DNA of 64,000 nucleotides from Synechococcus sp. CCY 0621 (GTDB lineage: Bacteria > Cyanobacteriota > Cyanobacteriia > PCC-6307 > Cyanobiaceae), in NCBI RefSeq assembly GCF_019038465.1, contig NZ_JAFKRH010000030.1, positions 41,260 to 105,259 on the forward strand, written 5' to 3'. Below are positions 57,985 to 64,000 of this stretch, in pieces. Every line of letters starts with the position of its first letter. Positions within the stretch are counted from its first letter, which is position 1. The position numbers and the translations under genes are program-made. The notes beneath the pieces were generated by a model. It had not been told where the DNA came from, ran no database searches, and worked only from the letters and a program-made list of their open reading frames with translations.

Positions 57985-59007
57985 CTACGGGGCCGCGGGC
58001 TCCTTCCAGAGCGGCGGTGTCGCGCCGGGGTCCAGCTGGCGCAGACCCTTGTGTTTCTCCTCCGCGGGTTTGAGCGGCAGGCTGGCGAACTGCACCGGCT
58101 TGCTGCCATCCAGTCCGGCCGCCAGGAGGCTGAGGGTCTCGCTCGGCGAGAGGTTGGTCTCCACCTTCGGCTGCAGCTGGCTCACCAGGAACGGCAGCTT
58201 CGCCAGCCGCTCCGGCTGCAGCATCCGTTCCCTGAGGCTGCTGGCCACCAGCTGCTGGTTGCTGCGGCGGCCGGTGTCACCCAGCCACGGGTCACGGAAG
58301 CGCACCAGCTGCTCCACCTTGGCGCCCCCCAGCTGCTGCAGCCCGGCCTGCAGGTCGATGGTCAGCTTCTGGGTTTGATCGGTGTAGCTCATCCGCCGCG
58401 GCGGACTGAGTTCCAGCCCCCCCAGGCCGTTGACCAGATCCCTCAGCGCCCCCCGCGGGAGCACCAGGTAGCGGTCGGGGGCGGGGGGCTGCAGCCCCAC
58501 CAGCTCCCGCACCGCATCGGCGGTGAGCGCCACACCCCCGAGTCGGAAGGCCTCACCCAGCCGTTTCACTCCCTTCTGCCCAGGCAGATACACCGCCACT
58601 TCGGTGGGCAGGTTGAGCACCTGCAGGGGACCCTCCGGGTTGATGCGCACCAGCAGCAGGGCATCGGCGTTGGCGGGGCCGGCGGGAGCGGCCTTGTTGA
58701 TCGGCGCGCCGATCCGCTCGCCGTCGCTGCCGATCACCAGCACGGTGATGGGCCGCGCCGGCGGGGCGGCCAGGCTGGCCGGGCCCACCTCGGCCGTGGG
58801 GGCCAGGGCCCGGTCCGGCATCGGCCAGAGCAGCCCCAGGGTGGCCATCCCCACCAAGGCGCCGGCAGCGGTGATGCCGAGGCTTTTCAGCAACCGCCCG
58901 TTCAGCAGGAGCCGCTTCGGGGTCCGGGCCGCCACGGTGGATGTCGCCGCGGGGGTTCCGGGGGCCGGGGATTCGGCGGGTCGGCGGGTCTTCCGGCGGG
59001 CGGGCAT
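57985..59007 (-). CDS. LytR-CpsA-Psr (LCP) family protein
   Basis: 340 residues from the ATG at 59007 (MPARRKTRRPAES). A basic cytoplasmic tail is followed by one membrane helix (SLGITAAGALVGMATLGLLW) and an extracytoplasmic LCP domain beginning PITVLVIGSDG, with NADALLLVRINPEG, VLNLPTEVAV, LPRGALRDLVNGLGG and VEQLVRFRDPWLGDTGRRSNQQ, where conserved Arg/Asp bind the polyprenyl phosphate. LCP enzymes transfer glycans or teichoic-like polymers from lipid carriers to the cell wall. The C-terminus ends close to the marC remnant. An upstream extension to 59145 has no homology. Confidence 0.85.
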   Translation of the reverse strand: MPARRKTRRPAESPAPGTPAATSTVAARTPKRLLLNGRLLKSLGITAAGALVGMATLGLLWPMPDRALAPTAEVGPASLAAPPARPITVLVIGSDGERIGAPINKAAPAGPANADALLLVRINPEGPLQVLNLPTEVAVYLPGQKGVKRLGEAFRLGGVALTADAVRELVGLQPPAPDRYLVLPRGALRDLVNGLGGLELSPPRRMSYTDQTQKLTIDLQAGLQQLGGAKVEQLVRFRDPWLGDTGRRSNQQLVASSLRERMLQPERLAKLPFLVSQLQPKVETNLSPSETLSLLAAGLDGSKPVQFASLPLKPAEEKHKGLRQLDPGATPPLWKEPAAP

Positions 59008-59148
59008 CGGGGCCGAAACGGAGGGGTGCTTGGGGGCACTCTGACGCAGGCGGCGCCCTCCTCGGCCCCGGGCGCCTTCGGGGGGCCGGCGGCATGGAAG
59101 CGCGACGACGGATAGCTTGAGCGTCGAGCCACTGCGCCCCTCCAAAGC

Positions 59149-60369
59149 TTGTCCACCGTTCCATCACCGGCACCGGCCTCCGTGGCGCCGCACGATCGAG
59201 CCCGACCCCTGGCCAAGGGCAGCCCCAAACCCGCCAAGGATCTCTGCAGCGACTGCGGCCTCTGCGACAGCCGCTGGGTGGCCTACGTGCGCCGGGCCTG
59301 CGCCTTCCTGGAGCAGCGTTTCGAGGCGATGGAGGAGCAGGCCCACGGCCGCAGCCGCCGCCTCGACGACGAGGACGAGCTCTATTTCGGCGTGCACCAG
59401 CGCATGGTCACCGCCCGCCTGCGCCAGCCGATCGAAGGGGCCCAGTGGACCGGCATCGTCAGCCGCATCGGCGTGCGGGCCCTGGAGACGGGCCTGGTGG
59501 ATGCGGTGCTGTGCGTGCAGCAGAGCCCGGACGATCGCTTCACGCCGGTGCCGGTGCTGGCCCGCACCCCTGAAGAGGTTCTGGCGGCCCGGGTGAACAA
59601 GCCCACCCTCTCCCCCAACCTGGAGGTGCTTGAGCAACTGCCGGGCAGCGGCATCGAACGGCTGCTGGCCATCGGGGTGGGCTGCCAGATCCAGGCCCTG
59701 CGAGCGGTCCAGGCCACCCTGCCCCTGCAGAAGCTCTACGTGCTCGGCCTGCCCTGCGTTGATAACGTCAGCCGCCAGGGGCTGCAGACCTTCCTGGAGA
59801 GCGCCAGCCGCTCCCCCGACACGGTGGTGCACTACGAGTTCATGCAGGACTTCCGCATCCACTTCCGCCACAGCGACGGCCACCAGGAAACGGTGCCCTT
59901 CTTCGGCCTCGACACCCCCGCCCTCAAGGACGTGTTCGCGCCGAGCTGCCTGAGCTGTTTCGATTACACCAACGCCGGCGCCGATCTGGTGGTGGGCTAC
60001 ATGGGGGCAGGCTTCGGCCGCCAGTGGATCACCGTGCGCAATGCCACCGGCCAGGAGTTGCTCGATCTGGTGGAGCCGGAGCTCGACCTGGCGCCGGTGA
60101 CCAGCACCGGCGACCGCCGCCAGGCGGTGCAGCAGGGCATCGACGCCTACGAGAAGGCCCTGAAGCTGCCGATGTGGCTCGCCGAACTGGTGGGCGTGTT
60201 CGTGCAGCGCTTCGGGCCGAAGGGCCTCGAATACGGCCGCTTCTCGATCGATTCCCACTTCACGCGCAACGCCCTCTGGCTGCAGCGCCACCACCCGGAG
60301 AAGGTGGAGGCCCACATCCCCGCCTTCGCCCGCAAGATCGTGGCCCGCTACCGCCTGCCCCAACCGTGA
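59149..60369 (+). CDS. bciB: Ferredoxin-dependent 3,8-divinyl chlorophyllide a 8-vinyl reductase (BciB-type)
   Basis: 406 residues from a TTG at 59149; a GTG at 59182 would be 11 codons shorter. The N-terminal CSDCGLCDSRW and the later CLSCFDYTNAGADLVVGYMGAG supply Cys ligands for Fe-S clusters of the FrhB/FdhB fold, and the middle has GIERLLAIGVGCQIQALR and GLPCVDN. The cyanobacterial homologue (Slr1923) reduces the 8-vinyl group to give monovinyl chlorophyll. A related plant enzyme, hydroxymethyl chlorophyll a reductase, shares the fold; 8-vinyl reduction is the likely role here. It is translationally coupled to malQ (GTGA). Confidence 0.88.
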   Translation: MSTVPSPAPASVAPHDRARPLAKGSPKPAKDLCSDCGLCDSRWVAYVRRACAFLEQRFEAMEEQAHGRSRRLDDEDELYFGVHQRMVTARLRQPIEGAQWTGIVSRIGVRALETGLVDAVLCVQQSPDDRFTPVPVLARTPEEVLAARVNKPTLSPNLEVLEQLPGSGIERLLAIGVGCQIQALRAVQATLPLQKLYVLGLPCVDNVSRQGLQTFLESASRSPDTVVHYEFMQDFRIHFRHSDGHQETVPFFGLDTPALKDVFAPSCLSCFDYTNAGADLVVGYMGAGFGRQWITVRNATGQELLDLVEPELDLAPVTSTGDRRQAVQQGIDAYEKALKLPMWLAELVGVFVQRFGPKGLEYGRFSIDSHFTRNALWLQRHHPEKVEAHIPAFARKIVARYRLPQP

Positions 60370-61919
60370 GCGGCGATCCACGGGCCTGCGGTGTGCTGCT
60401 GCACCCGACCGCCCTGCCGGGCTCACCGGCCTGCGGCAGCTTCGGCGCCGCAGCCCGCGACTGGATCGACCTGCTGGCGAGCGAAGGGGTGGGGGTGTGG
60501 CAACTGTTGCCCCTGTCCCCCACCGATGCCACCGGCTCCCCCTACAGCTCCCCCAGTGGCTCAGCCCTGAACCCCTGGCTGATTGATGCCGACGATCTCG
60601 TGGCCGAGGGGCTGATCACCCCCGCCGACCGGGACGCCCTGCCCGCCGGGCCCCTCGATCGCCTCGATCCGTCCGCTGCCGCGGAGCGGGCGGCGGCCAT
60701 CGCCGTGGCCCTGGGACGCCGCTGGGCCGACCAGCCCCAGCAGAGCCAGGAGGCCTTCGCTCGCTGGGAGCAGCGCCAGCGCTACTGGCTGGTCGACCAC
60801 TGCCGCTTCATGGTGATTCGCCGCCTGCAGGCGGGACGGCCCTGGTGGGAGTGGCCAGCACCCCTGGCACGGCGCCAGCCTGCAGCCCTGCGGGCCCTGG
60901 TCGAGGCCCAGAGCCGGGCCCTGCAGGAGGAGGCCCTGCTGCAGTGGCAGCTCCAGTGCCAGTGGAGCCGCCTGCAGCAGCGCGCCCATGACCAGGGGGT
61001 GCGGCTGGTGGGCGACCTGCCCTTCTACGTGGCCCACGACAGCGCCGATGTCTGGAGCCACCGGCGCCTCTTCTCGCTGCGCTCCGATGGGAGCCTGGTG
61101 GAGCAGAGCGGCGTGCCGCCCGACTACTTCGCCGCCACCGGCCAGCTGTGGGGCACCCCCGTGTACCGCTGGTGGGGCCACCGCCTCAGTGGCTTCGCCT
61201 GGTGGCTGCAACGGCTGCAGCGCCAGCTGGAGCTGATGGATCTGCTGCGCCTCGATCACTTCCGGGCCCTGGAGGCCTACTGGAGCGTCCCGGGCGGCGA
61301 CACCACCGCCGAGCACGGCACCTGGCGCCCCTCCCCCGGCCGCGCCCTGCTGCACCGCCTGTGGTCGCGCTGCCGCCGTCAGAATCGGCTGCTGGCCGGC
61401 GACCGGTTGCCGCTGATCGCCGAAGACCTGGGCGTCATCACTCCGGCGGTGGAGGCCCTGCGCGATCGTTTCGAGCTGCCCGGGATGAAGATCCTCCAGT
61501 TCGCCTTCGACGGCAACGACGACAACGCGTACCTGCCGGCGAACTACAAGGGCAGCCGCTGGGTCGTGTACACCGGCACCCACGACAACGCCACCAGCCT
61601 CGGATGGTGGAGGGATCTCGACGACGACGCCAGGGGACGGGTCGCGGCGGTGGTGGGGGGTGAGGTGCCGGCGCCGAGCTGGCAGCTGCTGGAGCTGGCC
61701 CTGGCCTCGCCGGCCGAGCTGGCCGTGGTGCCGCTGCAGGACCTGCTGGAGCTCGGCGACGAGGCCCGCTTCAACACCCCTGGCACGATCGACGGCAACT
61801 GGAGCTGGCGACTGGCTCAGCCTGTGGCCGCGCTGGCGGGGCCCCTGCAGGGCTTCGGCGTCATGGCGGCCCGCTACGGGCGGGGGCGGGAAGCGGCGGC
61901 CGGGACCGGGGGCGGGTAG
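60366..61919 (+). CDS. malQ: 4-alpha-glucanotransferase (GH77)
   Basis: 517 residues from the GTG at 60366 that overlaps the bciB stop. GH77 motifs: GVLLHPTALPGSP, WQLLPLSPTDATGSPYSSPS, LVGDLPFYVAHDSADVW, LLRLDHFRALEAYW (nucleophile Asp), LIAEDLGVITPAVEALRD (acid/base Glu) and VVYTGTHDNATSLGWW. It disproportionates maltooligosaccharides during glycogen mobilisation. The last 46 bp overlap the convergent RodZ-like gene. Confidence 0.93.
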   Translation: MSGDPRACGVLLHPTALPGSPACGSFGAAARDWIDLLASEGVGVWQLLPLSPTDATGSPYSSPSGSALNPWLIDADDLVAEGLITPADRDALPAGPLDRLDPSAAAERAAAIAVALGRRWADQPQQSQEAFARWEQRQRYWLVDHCRFMVIRRLQAGRPWWEWPAPLARRQPAALRALVEAQSRALQEEALLQWQLQCQWSRLQQRAHDQGVRLVGDLPFYVAHDSADVWSHRRLFSLRSDGSLVEQSGVPPDYFAATGQLWGTPVYRWWGHRLSGFAWWLQRLQRQLELMDLLRLDHFRALEAYWSVPGGDTTAEHGTWRPSPGRALLHRLWSRCRRQNRLLAGDRLPLIAEDLGVITPAVEALRDRFELPGMKILQFAFDGNDDNAYLPANYKGSRWVVYTGTHDNATSLGWWRDLDDDARGRVAAVVGGEVPAPSWQLLELALASPAELAVVPLQDLLELGDEARFNTPGTIDGNWSWRLAQPVAALAGPLQGFGVMAARYGRGREAAAGTGGG

Positions 61920-62875
61920 AGGAACTGGGCTGGGCTGCCCATCGGGTCGGGGCTCTGGCCGGCGGCGGTGGCGGGCGCCAGGGGCTGGCCGTTCCAGCGC
62001 ACCGCACCGGCCGCCGGGGCCGGCTCGAGCCGCAGGCTGAAGGGGGGCAGCACCGGCAGGCTCAGGCTGCCCTGCACCGCCGGCAGCTGGGTTTCCACGC
62101 CCCGGTCGCTGCGCAGCGACACCCGGGTGGGCTTGGCCAGCTCCAGGCGCAGCAGGCCGAGGGCCAGATCGGGGCGGTTCTGGCTGGTTTCGCGCCGCAG
62201 CCGCTGCAGACCCTGGCCGGCGGCGGCCTTGCCCAGGGGCCGGAGGTCGGGGTAGGCTCCCAGGATGGCCCGGTCCGCATCCTCCAGGTTCGCCTGGTCG
62301 GTCTGGGCGGCACTCAGGGGCGGGATCGGGCGCAGGGCGTTGAGGCCCTGGGCAGCCAGCTGGCGCTGCTGCAGGTTGAGGCCATAGAGAAGGCCGGCGC
62401 ACAGCAGCGCGTAAAGCACCGTGCCCTGCCAGGTGGTGAAGACATCGATCGAGCCGGGGGTGAAGCGCAGCAGCACCGTGTCCCGCCGCCGCCCGTTGCG
62501 CCGCTCCTGCTCCGGCGGCAGCACCCCGTCCAGAGCGCCCCCGGGCAGCTCCAGATGGTGTTCCAGCAGGGGAAGCATGGTGCGCAGGTAGGCCGCTTCC
62601 GGCAGCCGGTCCCGCCAGCCCCGCTCCAGGGCCTCCAGCACGGCGGTGCTGATCCGGGTGTCGAGCGCCAGCTGGCGCAGGCCGATGCCACGGCTCTCCC
62701 GGGCCTCGCGCAGCTGCTGGCCGGCGAGCAGCAGGGGATCCTGGCGTCGCTCTTCCACCACGGTCCCCACGCTGCGGCGCTGGCCTGGCAGGCTTTCGCG
62801 CAGACGCTGGAACAGGGACGGGACCGACTTGGGCAAGGAAGGGGGGCTCAGGGAGCGACGGCCAGGGGGCCCCAT
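61874..62875 (-). CDS. RodZ-like helix-turn-helix membrane protein
   Basis: 333 residues from the ATG at 62875; a TTG at 62833 would remove the overlap with the upstream gene. The N-terminal HTH_25 domain is around LREARESRGIGLRQLALDTRIS, with AAYLRTMLPLLEHHL, then a basic stretch, one membrane helix (WQGTVLYALLCAGLLYGLNL), a helical linker, and a C-terminal beta domain like the RodZ DUF4115 domain (LAKPTRVSLRSDRGVET). RodZ links MreB to the membrane in rods; coccoid picocyanobacteria keep related proteins with unclear roles. Confidence 0.75.
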   Translation of the reverse strand: MGPPGRRSLSPPSLPKSVPSLFQRLRESLPGQRRSVGTVVEERRQDPLLLAGQQLREARESRGIGLRQLALDTRISTAVLEALERGWRDRLPEAAYLRTMLPLLEHHLELPGGALDGVLPPEQERRNGRRRDTVLLRFTPGSIDVFTTWQGTVLYALLCAGLLYGLNLQQRQLAAQGLNALRPIPPLSAAQTDQANLEDADRAILGAYPDLRPLGKAAAGQGLQRLRRETSQNRPDLALGLLRLELAKPTRVSLRSDRGVETQLPAVQGSLSLPVLPPFSLRLEPAPAAGAVRWNGQPLAPATAAGQSPDPMGSPAQFLYPPPVPAAASRPRP

Positions 62876-63567
62876 TCTCCCGGTTCGACCTCACGCCACG
62901 ATCCTTCGGGCAGATCACCCAGCCCCACCGGGCCGACGGCGGTCCGCCTCAGATCCAGCACCGGGTGGCCAAGGATCTCCGCCGTGCGCCGGATCTGGCG
63001 GTTGCGGCCCTCCCGCAGCACCAGCTCCAGCAGGGTGGCACCGCGGTGGTGGCGCAGCCGATGCAGCTCCACCGGCTGGCTGGGCAGGCCATCGAGGGGC
63101 ACGCCGGCCCGCCAGCGCTCCAGGGTGGCCAGCGGCGGCCATCCCTCCACCCACACCTGGTACGTCTTGCGATGGCCGTAGCGGGGATGGGTGAGGCGCA
63201 GGGTGAGGTCGCCGTCGTTGCTGAGCAGCAGGGCGCCCCGGCTGTCGGCATCGAGCCGGCCCACCGGATGCAGGCCGCGGCGCCGCTGCGGCGGCAGCAG
63301 CTCGAGCACGGTGGGGCGGCCGTGGGGATCGTGGCAGGTGCTGAGCACCCCGGGGGGCTTGTTGAGCAGCAGGGTCAGGGTGGTGCGAGGCAGCTCCAGG
63401 GGCTGGCCGTCGATAGTGATGCGGTCGCAGCTGGGATCGGCGCGGTCGCCCAGCTGGGCCAGGTCTCCGTTGACCCGCACCCGGCCGTCGCGCAGCCACG
63501 TCTCCGCCTCACGGCGGGAGCAGAGCCCTGCGGCAGCCACGAGTTTCTGCAGGCGGTCGGCAACCAT
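62848..63567 (-). CDS. rRNA pseudouridine synthase, RsuA/RluB/E/F family
   Basis: 239 residues. The N-terminal S4 RNA-binding domain (LQKLVAAAGLCSRREAETWL, RVRVNG) is followed by the synthase domain with KPPGVLSTCHDPHGRPTV, the catalytic-Asp motif GRLDADSRGALLLSNDG and REGRNRQIRRTAEILG. It isomerises uridine in ribosomal RNA, 23S if RluB-like, or 16S if RsuA-like; the exact site is not inferable. It overlaps the RodZ-like gene by 28 bp and is divergent from the sigma factor gene. Confidence 0.9.
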   Translation of the reverse strand: MVADRLQKLVAAAGLCSRREAETWLRDGRVRVNGDLAQLGDRADPSCDRITIDGQPLELPRTTLTLLLNKPPGVLSTCHDPHGRPTVLELLPPQRRRGLHPVGRLDADSRGALLLSNDGDLTLRLTHPRYGHRKTYQVWVEGWPPLATLERWRAGVPLDGLPSQPVELHRLRHHRGATLLELVLREGRNRQIRRTAEILGHPVLDLRRTAVGPVGLGDLPEGSWREVEPGEWGPLAVAP

Positions 63568-63623
63568 CCCCCCATTCTGCGGACCACTCCAGGTCGGAGC
63601 GAGTCCGCAAAGTGATGGTAGAT

Positions 63624-63647
63624 TTACGAAACCAAATGGTTTCGTAA
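63624..63647. promoter_or_regulatory. Perfect 11-bp palindrome ahead of the sigma factor gene
   Basis: TTACGAAACCA-AA-TGGTTTCGTAA spans 63624-63647 and ends 9 bp before the sigma factor ATG, within the 89-bp divergent region shared with the pseudouridine synthase gene. Its AT-rich character stands out from the surrounding GC-rich DNA. It is either an operator for a dimeric regulator or a leader hairpin that would occlude the ribosome binding site. The binding protein is unknown. Confidence 0.6.
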
Positions 63648-63656
63648 CAAGGGACG

Positions 63657-64000
63657 ATGCCTTCGATCACCGTCACGGCTGCTTCCGCGTCCTTGCTGGT
63701 CTCCACCGGCGATTCGTTGCGTTCCTACCTGCGCGACATCGGCCGGGTGCCGCTGCTCAGCCATGAGCAGGAAATCACCCTGGGCCGCCAGGTGCAGGAG
63801 CTGATGGCCCTCGAGGAGATCCGCGAGGAACTCACCCTCCGCTCCGGTGGCGAGGAGCCCAGCCCCGAGCTGCTCGCCGCCGAGGCGGGCCTCACCCCGG
63901 CGATGCTGCGCAAGCGCCTGCACGCTGGCCGTCGCGCCAAGGAGCGGATGGTGGCGGCCAACCTGCGCCTGGTGGTGAGCGTGGCCAAGAAGTACACCAA
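63657..64000 (+). CDS. RNA polymerase sigma factor, group 2 type (partial, 5' part)
   Basis: The first 114 codons run off the right edge. Region 1.2 is SYLRDIGRVPLLSHEQEITLGRQVQ, and region 2.1/2.2 begins ANLRLVVSVAKKYT. A short N-terminus of about 20 residues before region 1.2, rather than the long 1.1 segment of primary RpoD, indicates a non-essential group 2 sigma factor of the kind cyanobacteria use for light, circadian or nutrient responses. The ATG at 63657 follows GGGA at 63651-63654. It lies directly behind the palindrome. Confidence 0.9.
   Translation, partial: MPSITVTAASASLLVSTGDSLRSYLRDIGRVPLLSHEQEITLGRQVQELMALEEIREELTLRSGGEEPSPELLAAEAGLTPAMLRKRLHAGRRAKERMVAANLRLVVSVAKKYT

Overview
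The window reads as a chromosome segment of a GC-rich unicellular cyanobacterium, most likely a picocyanobacterium of the Synechococcus/Cyanobium group. The evidence is the gene content: a CO2-uptake NDH-1 operon with a CO2 hydration protein and a fasciclin protein, ferredoxin-NADP+ reductase with an N-terminal CpcD-like domain, the circadian kinase SasA, an OpcA/Zwf pair, a ferredoxin-type divinyl chlorophyllide reductase, GH57 branching enzyme and GGPP synthase. The clade assignment is inference from gene content and base composition; no marker was compared.

Layout. 1-8.5 kb: polysaccharide deacetylase, DedA membrane protein, an SLC13-type permease and an APC permease on the minus strand, then a calcium-type P-type ATPase. 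8.7-13.9 kb: a tightly overlapping ndhF3-ndhD3-cupA-cupS-like operon for CO2 uptake. It runs by a 4-nt overlap straight into a polar amino acid ABC transporter (two tandem binding lipoproteins, two permeases, ATPase) ending at 19.1 kb. 19.1-26.5 kb: GH57 branching enzyme, leuA coupled to a lone MalG-type permease, an ATP-grasp ligase, a SemiSWEET and two CrcB fluoride-channel halves. 26.5-33 kb: a PgpH-like HD phosphodiesterase, folD, then crtE-DUF212-helicase in overlapping order. 33-40 kb, mostly minus strand: GAP-family membrane protein, acylphosphatase, cobyrinate a,c-diamide synthase, opcA, zwf and petH, the last with a clear intrinsic terminator.

40-46 kb: a START-like protein, tRNA-Glu(UUC), sasA, two poorly characterised genes and aminopeptidase N. 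46-53.5 kb is the most unusual part: a 1,400-residue multi-PAS/GAF histidine kinase, an overlapping Rcp1-like response regulator and a REC-GAF-GGDEF-EAL protein. Base composition drops from about 65-70% GC to about 47-52% inside the kinase gene, and a 356-bp gap there carries a repeated or inverted motif and a 21-codon ORF with a strong Shine-Dalgarno sequence. I read this as a transferred or recombinant signalling island ending in c-di-GMP turnover.

53.6-64 kb: a GHL10 glycosidase-like protein with prs, a decaying stretch holding two disrupted genes (shikimate-dehydrogenase-like and MarC-like), an LCP-family protein, bciB-malQ coupled by a 4-nt overlap, a RodZ-like protein, an rRNA pseudouridine synthase, and the start of a group 2-type sigma factor behind a perfect 11-bp palindrome.

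There are no rRNA genes, CRISPR arrays or intact transposases. Long antisense frames are abundant because of the GC content and are not counted as genes. Several starts are non-ATG (TTG or GTG) and are chosen by overlap or homologue length.
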